This document shows positions 16,922-25,801 of a DNA stretch of 64,000 bases, piece after piece (the stretch's first letter is position 1; every line of letters begins with the position of its first letter). Position numbers and translations under genes: made by a program. The stretch is taken from positions 83,985 through 147,984 of the forward strand of contig JADYZM010000025.1 of assembly GCA_020853105.1 (NCBI GenBank), written 5' to 3'. The notes beneath the pieces were generated by a model. That model made no database searches. It was not told where the DNA came from and saw only the letters and a program-made list of their open reading frames with translations. Source of the DNA: Flavobacteriales bacterium (GTDB lineage: Bacteria; Bacteroidota; Bacteroidia; Flavobacteriales_E; Vicingaceae).

Positions 16922-19330
16922 CTATTTCTTAATAAACTTCACATTTTCTCCATTCTCGCTTTGGATAAAGTATATACCTGTAGCAAGTGTACTAACATCA
17001 ATAGAGTTTTTACCGGTCAGAAGTTTTTTCTCTACTATAGTTTCACCTAAAATTGAAACAATTTTAATAGAAATATTATTATTTGTTTCAATATTTAAAA
17101 TTGAAGATACCGGATTAGGATACAATCTAAACAGATTATCATTTTCCAATTGTACTACAGAAACATTAGTAACAGAATAGCACGATGATGTGTCTGTACA
17201 ATTATTTTGTAAAACTTCAACGGCATAGTTTCCATTTTGAGTTGCTGTAAAGGATTGATTTGTTTCTCCGTTAATAACTGCATATCCGTTATCACAATCC
17301 AACCATTGATAGGTAGCTCCTGTTACATTAGCTGTTAAGATTGTAGAATTTTGTGTTACAGAAACATCAACTGTATTTATTGTCAAATTCAATGTAACGA
17401 TACTGTCGCAACCAGCCGCATTGGTTAAAATGTGAGTAGCAGTATTGTTGTTGGCTGTATAAGTGTTCCCATCTATCCATGTGTAAGAATTACAAGCTGT
17501 TATTACATCAGTGCTGCTAGAAGCATAATTAATTGTTGCCAAAATCGTCAACAAACTATCACAACCCCATTGATTAGGAATGGTATCGTAATATGTCCCA
17601 CTTGTAGTAAAGGTGTAATTGCCACTTGGCGAGGTATAACTGTCGCAGGTAGTAATAGCAAACGAATGAGCAGTATTTCCTGTTATAAAAATGGCTGTTT
17701 GATAAGTGCTGTCAGCCAATGTAAGGGTATCGATAACCGTCAGACTTACTAAATAAGAACCGGGCGTATAATAACTGTGCGTTGGAGTTGCAGTTGTATC
17801 GGTTGCTCCATCGCCAAATTCCCAAAAATATGTATCACCATCTATACTTAAATCAGAAAACTGAACCGTAGTTGAATCGCAACTTGCTTGTGGTGTATAT
17901 GCAAAATTTGCAATGGGTAAGGAAATTTTCTCAACTGAATCAGCAACAACAACGCTCCAATGTTGCAAGGTATCTTTAAACTGAAAATGAACTTGGTGCA
18001 TTCCTTTTGCAATTTGAGTCATGTCCAAATTATCCATCACATTTACCTGCTGATTGGCTGTAAGAGGCATATAAACAGCGTTTGCAAAATCATTGTCGAA
18101 CCAATAACGATAGCCTACCACTTGGTTTTGCACTACCGTTTGCTGTGCAGACTTATAGAAAAAACTACTAGCCACACTGCTCCAAACATTCAAATTATCC
18201 TTGAAACGGATATTGAAGGTATGTATTCCGCTTGGAATAGCCGACATGGAAATCAATTCATTTACATTCACTTGTTGTTGTGCAGGCGTGCTAACGGCTA
18301 CAGCATTTGCAAAATCGTAGTCTAACCAATATTCATAAGCAACAACGGTCGGGTTTGGATTGTTGCTGATAGCAGAAGTTTTATAGAAGAAACTACTGGC
18401 CACACTGCTCCAAACATTCAAATTATCCTTGAAACGGATATTGAAGGTATGTATTCCGCTTGGAATAGCTGACATGGAAATCAATTCATTTACATTCACT
18501 TGTTGTTGTGCAGGCGTGCTAACGGTTACAGCATTTGCAAAATCGTTGTCTAACCAATATTCATAAGCAACAACGGTCGGGTTTGGATTGTTGCTGATAG
18601 CAGAAGTTTTATAGAAGAAACTACTGGCTACACTGCTGTAAACGCCGTTGTTATCAAACGAACGAAAATTGAACGTATGGATTCCTGAAGTTAATCCGCT
18701 TGTGGAAACCAACTGATTGACAACTAATTGTTGTGTTGGAGCAACAGGTGTAGTTGTTTTATTTGCAAAATCATTGTCAAACCAATATTCGTAGCCGTTG
18801 ATTAAGTTAACTGTTAGTATTTCTAAGTCATCAATAATAATTTCACTTGCATTAGTTATGTCGTTTACAACAAACACAATAGATGAAACTGTTTGATTAA
18901 TAGATAGATTAATAAGCCGTGGTGAGGCGTCGGCACTACCACTATTTACAGGTTGTGCTCCTAATCCCACAGTACTTAACGCAACACCATCTAAAAAAAC
19001 TTGACCCTGCGAACCCCAGTTTCCATAAATTTCCATTTCTTTCCATTTGATAGAATAAACGTAAGTGGGTGCTGGAAAAGTTATTGTTAGCGTTGTTTTG
19101 TAAACATCGAAACAACTTGAGGAACAGGTAGATTTTCCAAATCCAAATACGTTGCTGCTTCCAAAACTGTTGTTTGCCTTAATTCCCGGTGCAGAACTGA
19201 AAGTGCCTACAGAGCTAAAACTCATGAATGGATGTAATCCTCCTGATTCAAATCCCTCATTAATAACTCCTTGCGCAAAGCTAGTTATTGAGATAAAGAT
19301 TGAAATAATTATCGTTAAAATATGTTTCAT
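16922..19330 (-). CDS. Large secreted repeat/PKD protein with T9SS sorting domain
   Basis: 802 residues with signal peptide (1-19). Residues ~20-175 look like a beta-sandwich module that includes a cysteine pair (STCSSSCFD). Four related modules of about 76 residues follow (~180-480), each beginning GYEYWFDNDFAN or AYEYWLDNDFAN and containing GIHTFN and WSSVASSFFYK; the second and third are nearly identical. Then a PKD domain (YFWEFGDGATDTTATPTHSY), two Cys-containing repeats (CDSYTSPSG, CNSYTWIDG) and a T9SS sorting domain (LFRLYPNPVSSILNIET to VKFIKK). It is probably a surface or adhesin-like protein; the ligand is unknown. Confidence 0.88.
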   Translation of the reverse strand: MKHILTIIISIFISITSFAQGVINEGFESGGLHPFMSFSSVGTFSSAPGIKANNSFGSSNVFGFGKSTCSSSCFDVYKTTLTITFPAPTYVYSIKWKEMEIYGNWGSQGQVFLDGVALSTVGLGAQPVNSGSADASPRLINLSINQTVSSIVFVVNDITNASEIIIDDLEILTVNLINGYEYWFDNDFANKTTTPVAPTQQLVVNQLVSTSGLTSGIHTFNFRSFDNNGVYSSVASSFFYKTSAISNNPNPTVVAYEYWLDNDFANAVTVSTPAQQQVNVNELISMSAIPSGIHTFNIRFKDNLNVWSSVASSFFYKTSAISNNPNPTVVAYEYWLDYDFANAVAVSTPAQQQVNVNELISMSAIPSGIHTFNIRFKDNLNVWSSVASSFFYKSAQQTVVQNQVVGYRYWFDNDFANAVYMPLTANQQVNVMDNLDMTQIAKGMHQVHFQFKDTLQHWSVVVADSVEKISLPIANFAYTPQASCDSTTVQFSDLSIDGDTYFWEFGDGATDTTATPTHSYYTPGSYLVSLTVIDTLTLADSTYQTAIFITGNTAHSFAITTCDSYTSPSGNYTFTTSGTYYDTIPNQWGCDSLLTILATINYASSSTDVITACNSYTWIDGNTYTANNNTATHILTNAAGCDSIVTLNLTINTVDVSVTQNSTILTANVTGATYQWLDCDNGYAVINGETNQSFTATQNGNYAVEVLQNNCTDTSSCYSVTNVSVVQLENDNLFRLYPNPVSSILNIETNNNISIKIVSILGETIVEKKLLTGKNSIDVSTLATGIYFIQSENGENVKFIKK
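18162..18617 (-). repeat. Tandem 228-bp repeat inside the PKD-repeat gene
   Basis: Two near-identical units, period 228 bp (for example the same 10-mer at 18343 and 18571; matching segments at 18167, 18395 and, more diverged, 18623). The period equals 76 codons, so copy-number change keeps the frame. Confidence 0.9.
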
Positions 19331-19350
19331 AATACAAAATATTAATAATA

Positions 19351-20358
19351 TTAATTTTCTTGTGCTGCCACTTTAATTTGTATCTGCAAATCGCCGTTGG
19401 TATCGGTTGTGGGAGCAATATTAATCATTTGAATATGCGGATTAAAAGGAACTGCACCTTCTTTGAATGGTGATAAACCGCCATAAATTCCCACTTCTGT
19501 GCCGTCGGCTCCTAAATATGTTGTAGGGGCTTGCAAATGAAAATTATTCACAAAATAATTTAGGGGATTTGACCATGTAAAGTTTACAAAGAAGTTTGTT
19601 TCTGAAACGCTTGGATAATTATTAATCCAATTGTTATCAAGCCCTCCGATTGGATTGTTCATTACATTATTTTTTAATGTATTGTTTTGTGAATTTGAAG
19701 CTGTAACTCCTCCTCCTGTGACAAAAATTATATTATTTTCTATTAAGCTGTTTGATACTCCTGTAAAAACACTATATGACCAATGATGGTAGGTTTTAAA
19801 AATAGTATTGTTTGCTATCCAAGAATTAGAAAAATTACTCACTGGGTAATAGTCCGCTGATATAATGTTATTTTTAATAACAGCATTTGTACTTCCTGAG
19901 CCATCTAGTCCTCCGTTTATAACACATCCTTCAACAACAAGATTATTAACAAGAACTGTTAAAGAATTTTTGATATAACATCGTTTAATGGTAATTGAGT
20001 CACTTGTACCTACGTTAGATATTGAACCATCAACATACAAGCCTTCTAAATGGATGTTTTTTGAGTTTGCAGCTATTCCGAATGAGGCGAGTACTGTTTG
20101 ATTTGTAGCTGTGGTTGAATCCGGATGAAATCCTGCCCCGATGATGGTAATTTCTTTTGCCAGATTAATACCTGGATAGTATCCACCAGTTAAATAAATG
20201 GTGTCGCCATTCACTGCGGCATTATATGCATCTTGATACATATTAATTCCGCCAAACATTGTAGCAGTACCGTTGTGATGAAGTGCTGCTTTTCTTTGTG
20301 CCTGTGCTGTTAATCCGATTAAGCTTACAATAGCGATTAAAACGATTTTTGTTTTCAT
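19351..20358 (-). CDS. Secreted right-handed beta-helix protein, copy 2
   Basis: 335 residues with signal peptide (ending LTAQAQ). The segment GDTIYLTGGYYPG and the many short NN/N-rich strands (IKNNIISADY, IENNIIFVTGG, NTLKNNVMNN) match a right-handed parallel beta-helix of the pectate-lyase/NosD kind. No catalytic residues are recognised. The C-terminus (NGDLQIQIKVAAQEN) does not look like the usual T9SS domain. It follows its equally long paralogue by 24 bases on the same strand, and the two share the last ~15 residues exactly, also at DNA level. Confidence 0.8.
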   Translation of the reverse strand: MKTKIVLIAIVSLIGLTAQAQRKAALHHNGTATMFGGINMYQDAYNAAVNGDTIYLTGGYYPGINLAKEITIIGAGFHPDSTTATNQTVLASFGIAANSKNIHLEGLYVDGSISNVGTSDSITIKRCYIKNSLTVLVNNLVVEGCVINGGLDGSGSTNAVIKNNIISADYYPVSNFSNSWIANNTIFKTYHHWSYSVFTGVSNSLIENNIIFVTGGGVTASNSQNNTLKNNVMNNPIGGLDNNWINNYPSVSETNFFVNFTWSNPLNYFVNNFHLQAPTTYLGADGTEVGIYGGLSPFKEGAVPFNPHIQMINIAPTTDTNGDLQIQIKVAAQEN

Positions 20359-20382
20359 GATATTTATTTTTTAGATTATCAA

Positions 20383-21390
20383 TTAATTTTCTTGTGCTGC
20401 CACTTTAATTTGTATCTGCAAATCGCCATTACTATCGGTTGTGGGAGCAATGTTTTTTTGCTGAATGTGCGGATTTGAAGGAACAGCTCCTTCTTTATAT
20501 GGGAAAGTTCCGCCATAAATACCAACCTGAGTTCCGTCTGTTCCTAAATAAGTTACAGGGTTTTGCAAGTGATAGTTGTTCGAATAGTCAAAAGCTGCTC
20601 CTGTTTGATTTACAAAAATATTGGCTTGCGGAATGTTTGTATAATTATTAAGTGCTGTAAAAGTAGTACCATAACTTGGAGCAGCATTCACAAAAACATT
20701 GTTTTGAAATGTATTGCCATTACCACCCCAATTGGTAGTACCATGTAGTATTATATTGTTATTAAACGTATTGTTGTTTCCGCTGCCAAAATTACAATTG
20801 CCCCACGAACAGTATGAGGATAAAATAATATTGTTTTGAATGATGTGCCCATTTGTGTTAGCGGCAAAATAACCCAAAATACTATTAGCGATTAATGCGT
20901 TTACTACATTTTCCAAATTAACTGTGCCACTGATAGCATTATTAATAAGTGAAAGATTCTGTGAAGGATTTGACGAGCCTGTTGCAGCGAAATCATTCAT
21001 GCGACAAAAACGAACAGTAACATTATCTACAGCTTGATTAGCTGTAAAAGTCAAGTTTCCATTGATGTCAACTCCTTGTATCATTGTGTTGTCGGCATTG
21101 TCTGACAACGTAATACCCCCTTGAATAAATGTTTTCCCTGTAGCCATCGTAGAGTCCACATAATGTCCTGTACCAAAAATCATCAACTGCTTGTCGAAAT
21201 TAGAGGGTGGCGTAAAACTCCCGCCCGAAAGATAGAGCGTATCGCCATTTTGTGCAGCAGTGTAAGCTGTGTTCAGGGCAGTATTGCCTTTGAAAATTTG
21301 CGTTCCGCTTGTGGAATGGAGCGCGACGATTTGTGCATTTGCCGTCATAGCGGCTGCTGCAGTTGCCAAAATCAAAAGTGTTTTTTTCAT
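20383..21390 (-). CDS. Secreted right-handed beta-helix protein, copy 1
   Basis: 335 residues, the same length as the next gene downstream. Signal peptide 1-19 (ATAAAAMTANAQ). The same order of parts is seen: GDTLYLSGGSF, MIQGVDINGNLTF, repeated short strands with N ladders (FNNNIILHG, FQNNVFVNA), then YLGTDGTQVGIYGGTFPYKEGAVPSNPHIQ and the shared tail. The two genes are a recent tandem duplication that diverged in the helix but kept the end. An exact -7 element lies at 21426-21433. Role unknown; surface display or carbohydrate binding are possible. Confidence 0.8.
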   Translation of the reverse strand: MKKTLLILATAAAAMTANAQIVALHSTSGTQIFKGNTALNTAYTAAQNGDTLYLSGGSFTPPSNFDKQLMIFGTGHYVDSTMATGKTFIQGGITLSDNADNTMIQGVDINGNLTFTANQAVDNVTVRFCRMNDFAATGSSNPSQNLSLINNAISGTVNLENVVNALIANSILGYFAANTNGHIIQNNIILSSYCSWGNCNFGSGNNNTFNNNIILHGTTNWGGNGNTFQNNVFVNAAPSYGTTFTALNNYTNIPQANIFVNQTGAAFDYSNNYHLQNPVTYLGTDGTQVGIYGGTFPYKEGAVPSNPHIQQKNIAPTTDSNGDLQIQIKVAAQEN

Positions 21391-21425
21391 AGATAAATTG
21401 TTTAGTTAGACATATAGACTCTATC

Positions 21426-21433
21426 CAAAGTTA
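21426..21433 (-). promoter_or_regulatory. -7 element of the beta-helix pair
   Basis: Minus-strand TAACTTTG, exact TAnnTTTG, 35 bases from the start codon of the first beta-helix gene. Confidence 0.5.
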
Positions 21434-21519
21434 ATTCTAATGTTATGCTTAATGCATGATAACAATCACATCAAAACTTGTCTTTTGGCAAGAAAAATAA
21501 GGGTAAAGGAGTAGTTATC

Positions 21520-22008
21520 TTATAAAGATTGTTGAAAATACACCATTTTTATGGCGGTAACAGCTGCTTCATCGCCTTTGTTACCGTATTTTCCACCGGA
21601 GCGGCTGATTGCTTGTTCTAGAGTATTATCAGTTAACACACCAAAAATTACCGGAACATTATATAAAAGAGATACATCTTTTATTCCTTGAGCAGTAGCT
21701 TGACAAACAAAATCAAAATGTTTTGTTTCGCCTTGGATAACACTTCCTAAACAAATTACAGCATCAACATTTGTTTTTTCTATAAAGGTTTGAGCAGCCA
21801 CGGGGAGTTCAAAACTTCCAGGAACATAAGAAATTTTAATATTCTTCTTTTGAACACCATGTTTCAGAAGGGTTTCATAAGCACCTTTTAAAAGATTTGA
21901 AGTTATGTTGAAATTCCATTCGGATACAACAATAGCAAAACGCATTTTTTTTGCATTTGGAACACTTTTTACATCGTAATCAGAAAGGTTTTTTAATGAG
22001 GTAGCCAT
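21520..22008 (-). CDS. ribH: 6,7-dimethyl-8-ribityllumazine synthase
   Basis: 162 residues, the usual length. Conserved parts: VSEWNFNITSNLLKGAYETL (substrate-binding Trp/Asn), VPGSFELPVAAQ, CLGSVIQGETKHFDFV with the catalytic His, and the C-terminal SRSGGKYGNKGDEAA phosphate site. It condenses the ribityl-aminouracil with dihydroxybutanone phosphate in riboflavin synthesis and forms large capsid-like assemblies. It lies 12 bases after the TPR gene on the same strand and is probably cotranscribed with it. Confidence 0.96.
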   Translation of the reverse strand: MATSLKNLSDYDVKSVPNAKKMRFAIVVSEWNFNITSNLLKGAYETLLKHGVQKKNIKISYVPGSFELPVAAQTFIEKTNVDAVICLGSVIQGETKHFDFVCQATAQGIKDVSLLYNVPVIFGVLTDNTLEQAISRSGGKYGNKGDEAAVTAIKMVYFQQSL

Positions 22009-22020
22009 TAAAATCGTGCT

Positions 22021-22710
22021 TTATTTTATTAAAGCTTCAGCTCTTGCAAGATATTTTTCAATAGTTCTTCCTTCGCTAGATTCAGGATAATCATTTTTAA
22101 TAGTAGTGTATTTTTCTACTGCTTTTTCATAATTTCCGTTTTCTTCATAAGCAAGTCCGGCTTTGAAAAGATACAAAGGAGAAGTTAACTCATTTGAGTT
22201 GTTATTTGCCGCTTTTTCATAACTTGAAATAGCCTTGTCAATTTCCCCCAATTCCATTTGAGCATCTCCAATTGCTCCAAGTGAAATAGAGCTAAGAAAA
22301 ATATCAGTTGAACTAAACGATTTAAGTTGGTCTATAGCTTCTTGGTATTTTCCTGTTTTTAGGTAAGAAATTCCTAAATAATATTTTGCCAAGTTTGCAG
22401 TTTTTGTTCCGCTGTATTCATCAATAATGTCAATAAAACCATAGTTTATTCCATCGCCGTTAATGGCTTTTTCTAATGAATCTTTTTCAAAATATTTTTC
22501 AGCCATAAAGATAGAAGATTGAGCTTCAATTTCTTTGGGTCCGATATAAAAGTGTGAATAAGCAAAATACAAAGCAATGACAACTACAATGCCACCTACA
22601 GAAATAGATAGCATTTTTTTATTTTTTTCAACAAAATGTTCAACCTTTGAATAGGTTTCTTGTACATCAACAATTACGTCTGAATTTTTATCCTCTTGAT
22701 TTTTGCTCAT
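22021..22710 (-). CDS. TPR membrane protein, YfgM-like
   Basis: 229 residues. A cytoplasmic N-terminus (1-35), one membrane helix (about 37-56, ISVGGIVVVIALYFAYSHFY) and several TPR units (KYYLGISYLKTGKYQEAIDQL, ALG-type repeats to KAVEKYTTIKNDYPESSEG). This layout matches the YfgM/tetratricopeptide family, which in proteobacteria works with periplasmic chaperones and the SecYEG translocon; that role is inferred here. Its promoter (22738-22745) is divergent from that of recF. Confidence 0.8.
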   Translation of the reverse strand: MSKNQEDKNSDVIVDVQETYSKVEHFVEKNKKMLSISVGGIVVVIALYFAYSHFYIGPKEIEAQSSIFMAEKYFEKDSLEKAINGDGINYGFIDIIDEYSGTKTANLAKYYLGISYLKTGKYQEAIDQLKSFSSTDIFLSSISLGAIGDAQMELGEIDKAISSYEKAANNNSNELTSPLYLFKAGLAYEENGNYEKAVEKYTTIKNDYPESSEGRTIEKYLARAEALIK

Positions 22711-22737
22711 GGGTTCTTTCTAAATATAATAAGTTTG

Positions 22738-22745
22738 CAAAAATA
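22738..22745 (-). promoter_or_regulatory. -7 element of the TPR-ribH operon
   Basis: Minus-strand TATTTTTG, exact TAnnTTTG, 27 bases from the start codon. Confidence 0.55.
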
Positions 22746-22797
22746 GTTTTTTTTTAAAATGAATATCAATTTTATAGATAAATCTATTCATCTTAAA

Positions 22798-22805
22798 TAC
22801 TTTTG
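22798..22805 (+). promoter_or_regulatory. -7 element of recF
   Basis: TACTTTTG, exact TAnnTTTG, ends 4 bases before the recF ATG, so the transcript would be almost leaderless, as for bamD. Confidence 0.55.
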
Positions 22806-22809
22806 CTGA

Positions 22810-23913
22810 ATGTTATTAAAAAAACTCAGTTTACTTAAATTTAAAAACTACGATGAACTTAGTGTTGACTTATCATCGTCAGTGAATTGCTTTTTGGGTA
22901 ATAACGGCGAAGGTAAAACCAATTTATTAGATGCTATTTACTATTTATCATTTTGCAAAAGTTATTTTAACCCCATCGATATTCAAAATATTAAGCACAA
23001 CGAACCTTTTTTTGCCATTGATGGAATCTACGAGCAAAATGACAGTGAAATCAAAGTGTATTGCGGATTAAAAAAAGGGCAAAAAAAGATAGTGAAATTC
23101 AATAAAAAAAATTACGAAAGACATGCCGACCACATTGGTATTATTCCTTTGGTAATGATTTCTCCCTTAGATGTTTTGTTAATTATAGAAGGCAGCGAAG
23201 GAAGAAGAAAATTTATTGACGGAATTATTTCACAATACGATAAATCCTATTTAGAACATTTGTTGCAATACAACAAAGCTTTAGTCCACCGTAATATGCT
23301 TTTGAAATCCTTTTGGTTGAACAAAAACTTTGATTCCGATTTACTTGACATTTGGAACGAACAACTCATTAAAAATGGTGAATTAATTCATCAGGCTCGT
23401 AAAAAATTTATACAAGATTTTTCACCAATTTTTCAAAAGTATTACAGTTTGTTAAGTAAAAATTTGGAAGTTGTGAAGCTAAATTATGAATCGCAGCTAA
23501 ACAACAAAGATTTTTCTTTGCTATTGAAAGAAGGGCTAGAAAAAGACCAAATAACTCATTACACAAACGCCGGTATTCATAAAGATGACTTGGAATTTTT
23601 AATTTCAGATTATCCGCTTAAAAAATTTGCTTCTCAAGGTCAACAAAAAACTTTTTTGTTAGCACTAAAACTTGCCCAAGCTGAAATAATTTCTGAAATC
23701 AGTAAAAAGAAAGTAATTTTCTTGCTTGATGATATTTTTGATAAATTAGATGAAAATCGAATGAAACAGCTATTAAACATCTTGGGAAATGGTAACTTTG
23801 GACAAATTTTCATTACTGATACAAGCATCACTCGAATACCGAAAATATTAACCCAAGAAAACATTATTTACAATGCATTTCAAATATCAAACGGAGGAAT
23901 AACAAATGTCTGA
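22810..23913 (+). CDS. recF: DNA replication and repair protein RecF
   Basis: 367 residues, normal for RecF. Walker A GNNGEGKTNLLDAIYYLSF at about residues 34-52, the RecF-type arm, signature FASQGQQKTFLLALKLAQA and Walker B VIFLLDDIFDKLDENR. RecF loads RecA onto gapped DNA together with RecO and RecR. It overlaps the next gene (DUF721) by 8 bases; recF next to a DciA-like gene is a frequent pairing. Confidence 0.96.
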   Translation: MLLKKLSLLKFKNYDELSVDLSSSVNCFLGNNGEGKTNLLDAIYYLSFCKSYFNPIDIQNIKHNEPFFAIDGIYEQNDSEIKVYCGLKKGQKKIVKFNKKNYERHADHIGIIPLVMISPLDVLLIIEGSEGRRKFIDGIISQYDKSYLEHLLQYNKALVHRNMLLKSFWLNKNFDSDLLDIWNEQLIKNGELIHQARKKFIQDFSPIFQKYYSLLSKNLEVVKLNYESQLNNKDFSLLLKEGLEKDQITHYTNAGIHKDDLEFLISDYPLKKFASQGQQKTFLLALKLAQAEIISEISKKKVIFLLDDIFDKLDENRMKQLLNILGNGNFGQIFITDTSITRIPKILTQENIIYNAFQISNGGITNV

Positions 23914-24187
23914 TGGACCACTAAAACCTTTGATAAATAGCATCTTAAAAGCTTATGGATACCAAGATCAACTTGATGAAATTGATATTATAACTGCTTA
24001 TGAAGAAATTGTCGGCATTTTGTGTAAAAAACACACAAAAAAATACAGTTTCAAAAAAAATGTATTTACTATTTGGATTGATTCTGCGTCTCTTAAACAA
24101 GAAATGATGTATAGAAAAAATGACTTAATGATGAAACTAAATCAAAAATTGGGAAGGTCAATTATTAATCAAATTGAAATAAAATAA
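23906..24187 (+). CDS. DUF721/DciA-like protein
   Basis: 93 residues, basic, with the DUF721 pattern: a helical start (LINSILKAYGYQDQLDEI), W/I-type EEIVGILCKKH, FTIWIDSASLKQEMMYRKNDLMMKLN and a C-terminal INQIEIK. DUF721 includes DciA, which loads the replicative helicase in bacteria that lack DnaC; whether this short form does so is unproven. It overlaps recF by 8 bases. Confidence 0.8.
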   Translation: MSDGPLKPLINSILKAYGYQDQLDEIDIITAYEEIVGILCKKHTKKYSFKKNVFTIWIDSASLKQEMMYRKNDLMMKLNQKLGRSIINQIEIK

Positions 24188-24188
24188 C

Positions 24189-24734
24189 TTGAGTCCGGTA
24201 AAAAAAATACAACTTAAAATAGGCAAATACACGCTTAAAAAAGAAAAGAAAAAGTTGCGTCGCCAATCATTATCAACCAATTTGGAAAAGGCTACAACTA
24301 TAGGAATACTTTATAATGCAACTCAACGTGAAGATTGCGAAGTAGTTAAAAACTTGGTAATTGATTTAAGGCAGATGAAAAAAGATGTATTGGCTTTTGG
24401 TTTTGTTGATTTAAAAGACTATTCCGACAACTTTAAACCACATATTAATTATGCTTTTTTTTCCAACGGACAATTGACTAAAACATTTATTCCAAAAAGT
24501 ATAGATTGTACCAATTTCATTGAAAAGCCATTTAGTTTATTGATTGACTTAAATATCAACAACGATTTTCCACTAGAGTATATTGCAAGTTTGTCAAAAG
24601 CCACATTTAAAGTAGGTTCAACAGGTAGTTATAGAAATGGAGACTATGAACTAACCATAAACATTGGGGAGAATAAAAACATTAAATTTTTGATTGAGCA
24701 AATCAAACATTTTTTAACGATGATAAAATTATAG
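24189..24734 (+). CDS. DUF6913 family protein
   Basis: 181 residues from a TTG start one base after the previous stop; no ATG lies near, and the TTG allows coupling to the DUF721 gene. A basic N-terminus (KKEKKKLRRQ) precedes a compact alpha/beta domain (TIGILYNATQREDCEVVKNL, FGFVDLKDY, FSLLIDLNINNDFPLEYIASLSKA, FKVGSTGSY). It matches a Bacteroidota family of unknown function that I recall as DUF6913. Convergent with the epimerase gene, 5 bases away. Confidence 0.7.
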   Translation: MSPVKKIQLKIGKYTLKKEKKKLRRQSLSTNLEKATTIGILYNATQREDCEVVKNLVIDLRQMKKDVLAFGFVDLKDYSDNFKPHINYAFFSNGQLTKTFIPKSIDCTNFIEKPFSLLIDLNINNDFPLEYIASLSKATFKVGSTGSYRNGDYELTINIGENKNIKFLIEQIKHFLTMIKL

Positions 24735-24739
24735 TTGGT

Positions 24740-25762
24740 TTAAGGAAACAATTGAGTTTTCATTTCTATTGAATCAGACAAAACAATTTTTTTATTCAGA
24801 ATCTTGAAACCTGTAAAAGGGTCGTTTTTATTTAAATATGGAGAATCTAAATCAGCCATATCAAAAAAAGAAGCGAATTGAGCAGCCATATACACACCTA
24901 GAGAAGATTCAGACATACAACCTATTAGTTTTAAATAATCTGTTGTATTGGAATTGATAAAGTCCAGCATTTTCTTTGCTTGAAAAAGCCCTCCACACTT
25001 CATGAGCTTTATATTTACGCCTGAGTAGGCTTCGTAATATTGCTTTAAATCGTTTGATGTGCAGATAGATTCATCTGCAACTATCGGTATTTGAGTTCTG
25101 GTTTTTAACCAAAAATGCTCGTCATGATTTTTGTCTTTTAAAGGTTGTTCAATAAGCAAACAATTGATTTTTTCTAATTTTTCGATGAGTTTAATAGCGT
25201 CTTCTTTATCTGTATAGCCTTGGTTTAAATCAACACAAAAGGGAAGGTGTGTATGTTTTCGAATGAATTGAACAAAATCAAAATCATCATCATTTCCGGT
25301 GAGTTTTAATTTAAGTGTATCAAAATTTGACGAAATTGATAATTTTTCATGCAGAAAAGAAGTGTCGCTTTTTGTAATCGTTAAAGTTAATTTCGGTTTT
25401 GATTGATTACACCCAAAAACATCACTTAATTTTATTTGATGATGATTTACATACCAATTAATGATTGCTGATTGTAATGCGGCTGAAGCAGAAGGATTTT
25501 CATCTGAAAAAGGAATTGATTTTTCACACTGAAAAAGAGTTAAGGATAAGCATTCTTGAATTTCTTTGTACTTACTGTTTATCCATGTTTTAACTGAATC
25601 TTGTGTTTCTTTTCTGTAGGGTGGAAGAGAGGCTTCTCCAATTCCAACAGAACCTTTATGTTCAATTTTAACAAAAACCAACGGTGTCCCGTTTCTGGTT
25701 CCATGAGCCAGTACAAACGGACGATTAAACTCCAAGAAAAAATTTTGAGTAGTAAGTTTCAA
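24740..25762 (-). CDS. Dipeptide epimerase (enolase superfamily, L-Ala-D/L-Glu epimerase type)
   Basis: 340 residues. It has the capping domain (1-~110) and the (beta/alpha)7-beta barrel with the enolase-superfamily residues in order: KLKLTG (the KxK base), VDLNQG (Asp), LIEQPL (Glu), VADES (Asp), NIKLMKCGG (the second Lys) and DMADLDSP (the dipeptide-binding Asp). This is the pattern of L-Ala-D/L-Glu epimerases, which help recycle peptidoglycan peptides; other dipeptides are possible. It follows pyruvate carboxylase by 39 bases on the same strand. Confidence 0.9.
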   Translation of the reverse strand: MKLTTQNFFLEFNRPFVLAHGTRNGTPLVFVKIEHKGSVGIGEASLPPYRKETQDSVKTWINSKYKEIQECLSLTLFQCEKSIPFSDENPSASAALQSAIINWYVNHHQIKLSDVFGCNQSKPKLTLTITKSDTSFLHEKLSISSNFDTLKLKLTGNDDDFDFVQFIRKHTHLPFCVDLNQGYTDKEDAIKLIEKLEKINCLLIEQPLKDKNHDEHFWLKTRTQIPIVADESICTSNDLKQYYEAYSGVNIKLMKCGGLFQAKKMLDFINSNTTDYLKLIGCMSESSLGVYMAAQFASFFDMADLDSPYLNKNDPFTGFKILNKKIVLSDSIEMKTQLFP

Positions 25763-25801
25763 TTTTTTTACTTTATGCTCTAAAAGTAAGATAAAAAGAA
25801 A

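Noticed and set aside
21460..21519. Terminator after ribH
   Set aside because: Only a 4-bp CTTG/CAAG stem with a weak T run; not good enough to annotate.
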